A stretch of 42,528 nucleotides of DNA, taken from the NCBI GenBank assembly GCA_014860355.1, contig JACZJV010000060.1, forward strand, positions 1 to 42,528. Direction: 5' to 3'. Source of the DNA: Burkholderiales bacterium. Lineage in GTDB: Bacteria > Pseudomonadota > Gammaproteobacteria > Burkholderiales > SG8-39. This document shows, piece after piece, positions 42,017 to 42,528 of the stretch. The notes under the pieces were generated by a model. The model was not told the DNA's origin and did not search any database. It saw nothing but the letters and a program-made list of their open reading frames with translations. The translations under genes were made by a program, and so were the position numbers. Numbering within the stretch: the first letter of the stretch is position 1; every line of letters begins with the position of its first letter.

Positions 42017-42528
42017 TGCCCTCGCCGCCCGCGCTCGCCTTGTCGCCTGCGGCGCTGTTCCTCGCGCCGCTGGCGCAGCACAAGGGCAGGCTCGCGGTGT
42101 CGGTGCTGGCGATCGCGCTGGGCGTGGCCCTGGGGTACGCGGTGCAGCTGATCAACAATGTGGCGCTGAACGAATTCTCGCAGGCGGTGCGCGCGCTCGC
42201 GGGAGAGGCCGATCTGGAGATCCGCGGTCCGCGCGCGGGCTTCGACGAAATGCTCTATGCGCGCATCGCGCGCCTGCCGCAGGTGGCCGTGGCGAGTCCG
42301 GTGCTGGAAGTCGATGCCAGGCTGCCCGGCAGGCGCGAATCGCTGCGCATCCTGGGGGTGGACGCATTCCGCGCGGCGCTGGTTCAACCCGGACTGATCG
42401 CCGGTGCGAGCGCGGACAGGCTCGAGCTGTTGCGTCAGGACGCGCTGTTCCTCAGCGCGGCCGCGGCCGACAGCCTGGGCCTGAAGACCGGCGACCGGCT
42501 CGCGCTGCAGGTCGGGCTGGCCGAGGTG
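42016..42528 (+). CDS. FtsX-like ABC permease, N-terminal part cut by the window end
   Basis: From ATG 42016, which overlaps the ATPase TGA, 171 codons are open to the window edge. After a short N-terminus a membrane helix (LAVSVLAIALGVALGYAVQL) is followed by a periplasmic MacB-type domain (GEADLEIRGPRAGFDEMLYA; LGLKTGDRLALQVG). This fits a FtsX/MacB-family permease, usually about 800 residues in the two-unit form. The remaining helices lie outside the window. Confidence 0.82.
   Translation, partial: MPSPPALALSPAALFLAPLAQHKGRLAVSVLAIALGVALGYAVQLINNVALNEFSQAVRALAGEADLEIRGPRAGFDEMLYARIARLPQVAVASPVLEVDARLPGRRESLRILGVDAFRAALVQPGLIAGASADRLELLRQDALFLSAAAADSLGLKTGDRLALQVGLAEV

Overview
The window is high-GC, densely coding DNA. 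It most likely comes from a facultatively or strictly anaerobic betaproteobacterium of the Thauera/Azoarcus/Sulfuritalea kind. That placement is inferred from gene content (class I benzoyl-CoA reductase of the four-subunit 49/48/44/30 kDa type, a Pad-type phenylacetyl-CoA oxidoreductase, FNR-like boxes) and has not been tested by a search. Almost everything between about 1.9 and 38 kb fits one theme: anaerobic conversion of phenylalanine/phenylacetate-type aromatics to benzoyl-CoA, followed by ATP-dependent ring reduction.

Layout. 1-1.8 kb: the 3' end of a sigma-54-type regulator, a Vgb-like beta-propeller protein, and a tiny basic protein. 1.9-7.3 kb (minus strand): five overlapping genes, iorA, an iorB fused to a ferredoxin (KorD-like) domain, and the alpha, beta and gamma subunits of a second 2-oxoacid:acceptor oxidoreductase. 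7.4-8.4 kb (minus): a cysteine-free Rrf2 regulator and a GNAT acetyltransferase, recalling the BadM/BadL pair of Rhodopseudomonas palustris. 8.6-13.2 kb (plus): a complete livKHMGF-type ABC importer. 13.25-13.7 kb (minus): an Lrp/AsnC regulator. 13.9-25.9 kb (plus): padBCD, two ADP-forming acyl-CoA synthetase-like genes (the first lacking most of its ATP-grasp N lobe), phenylacetate-CoA ligase, a hemerythrin, and a tandem-GNAT protein. 25.9-34.6 kb (minus): had, oah, dch, bcrCBAD, ferredoxin, and a hemolysin-III-like membrane protein. 34.8-38.5 kb (plus, divergent from had): korAB, a rubrerythrin-like protein with a KKS-repeat tail, and a RidA-like protein. 38.6-42.5 kb: a diguanylate cyclase, a BenE-type benzoate transporter, and the start of an ABC exporter cut by the window end.

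How the genes could work together (inference). Arylpyruvate, for example phenylpyruvate from phenylalanine, is oxidised by IorAB to arylacetyl-CoA and reduced ferredoxin; phenylacetate enters through PaaK. PadBCD oxidises phenylacetyl-CoA to phenylglyoxylate. No padEFGHI set is present, so the split alpha/beta/gamma oxidoreductase, with its missing delta ferredoxin supplied as the C-terminal domain of IorB, is the natural candidate for phenylglyoxylate to benzoyl-CoA. BcrCBAD then reduces the ring using ferredoxin re-reduced by KorAB, and Dch, Had and Oah carry the product to 3-hydroxypimelyl-CoA. The later beta-oxidation genes are not in the window.

The most interesting points are the IorB-KorD fusion joining two oxidoreductases in one operon, the unequal pair of ADP-forming synthetase paralogues beside padBCD, the Rrf2/GNAT pair beside FNR-like boxes, the leader peptide overlapping padB, and the symmetric divergent had/korA promoter.
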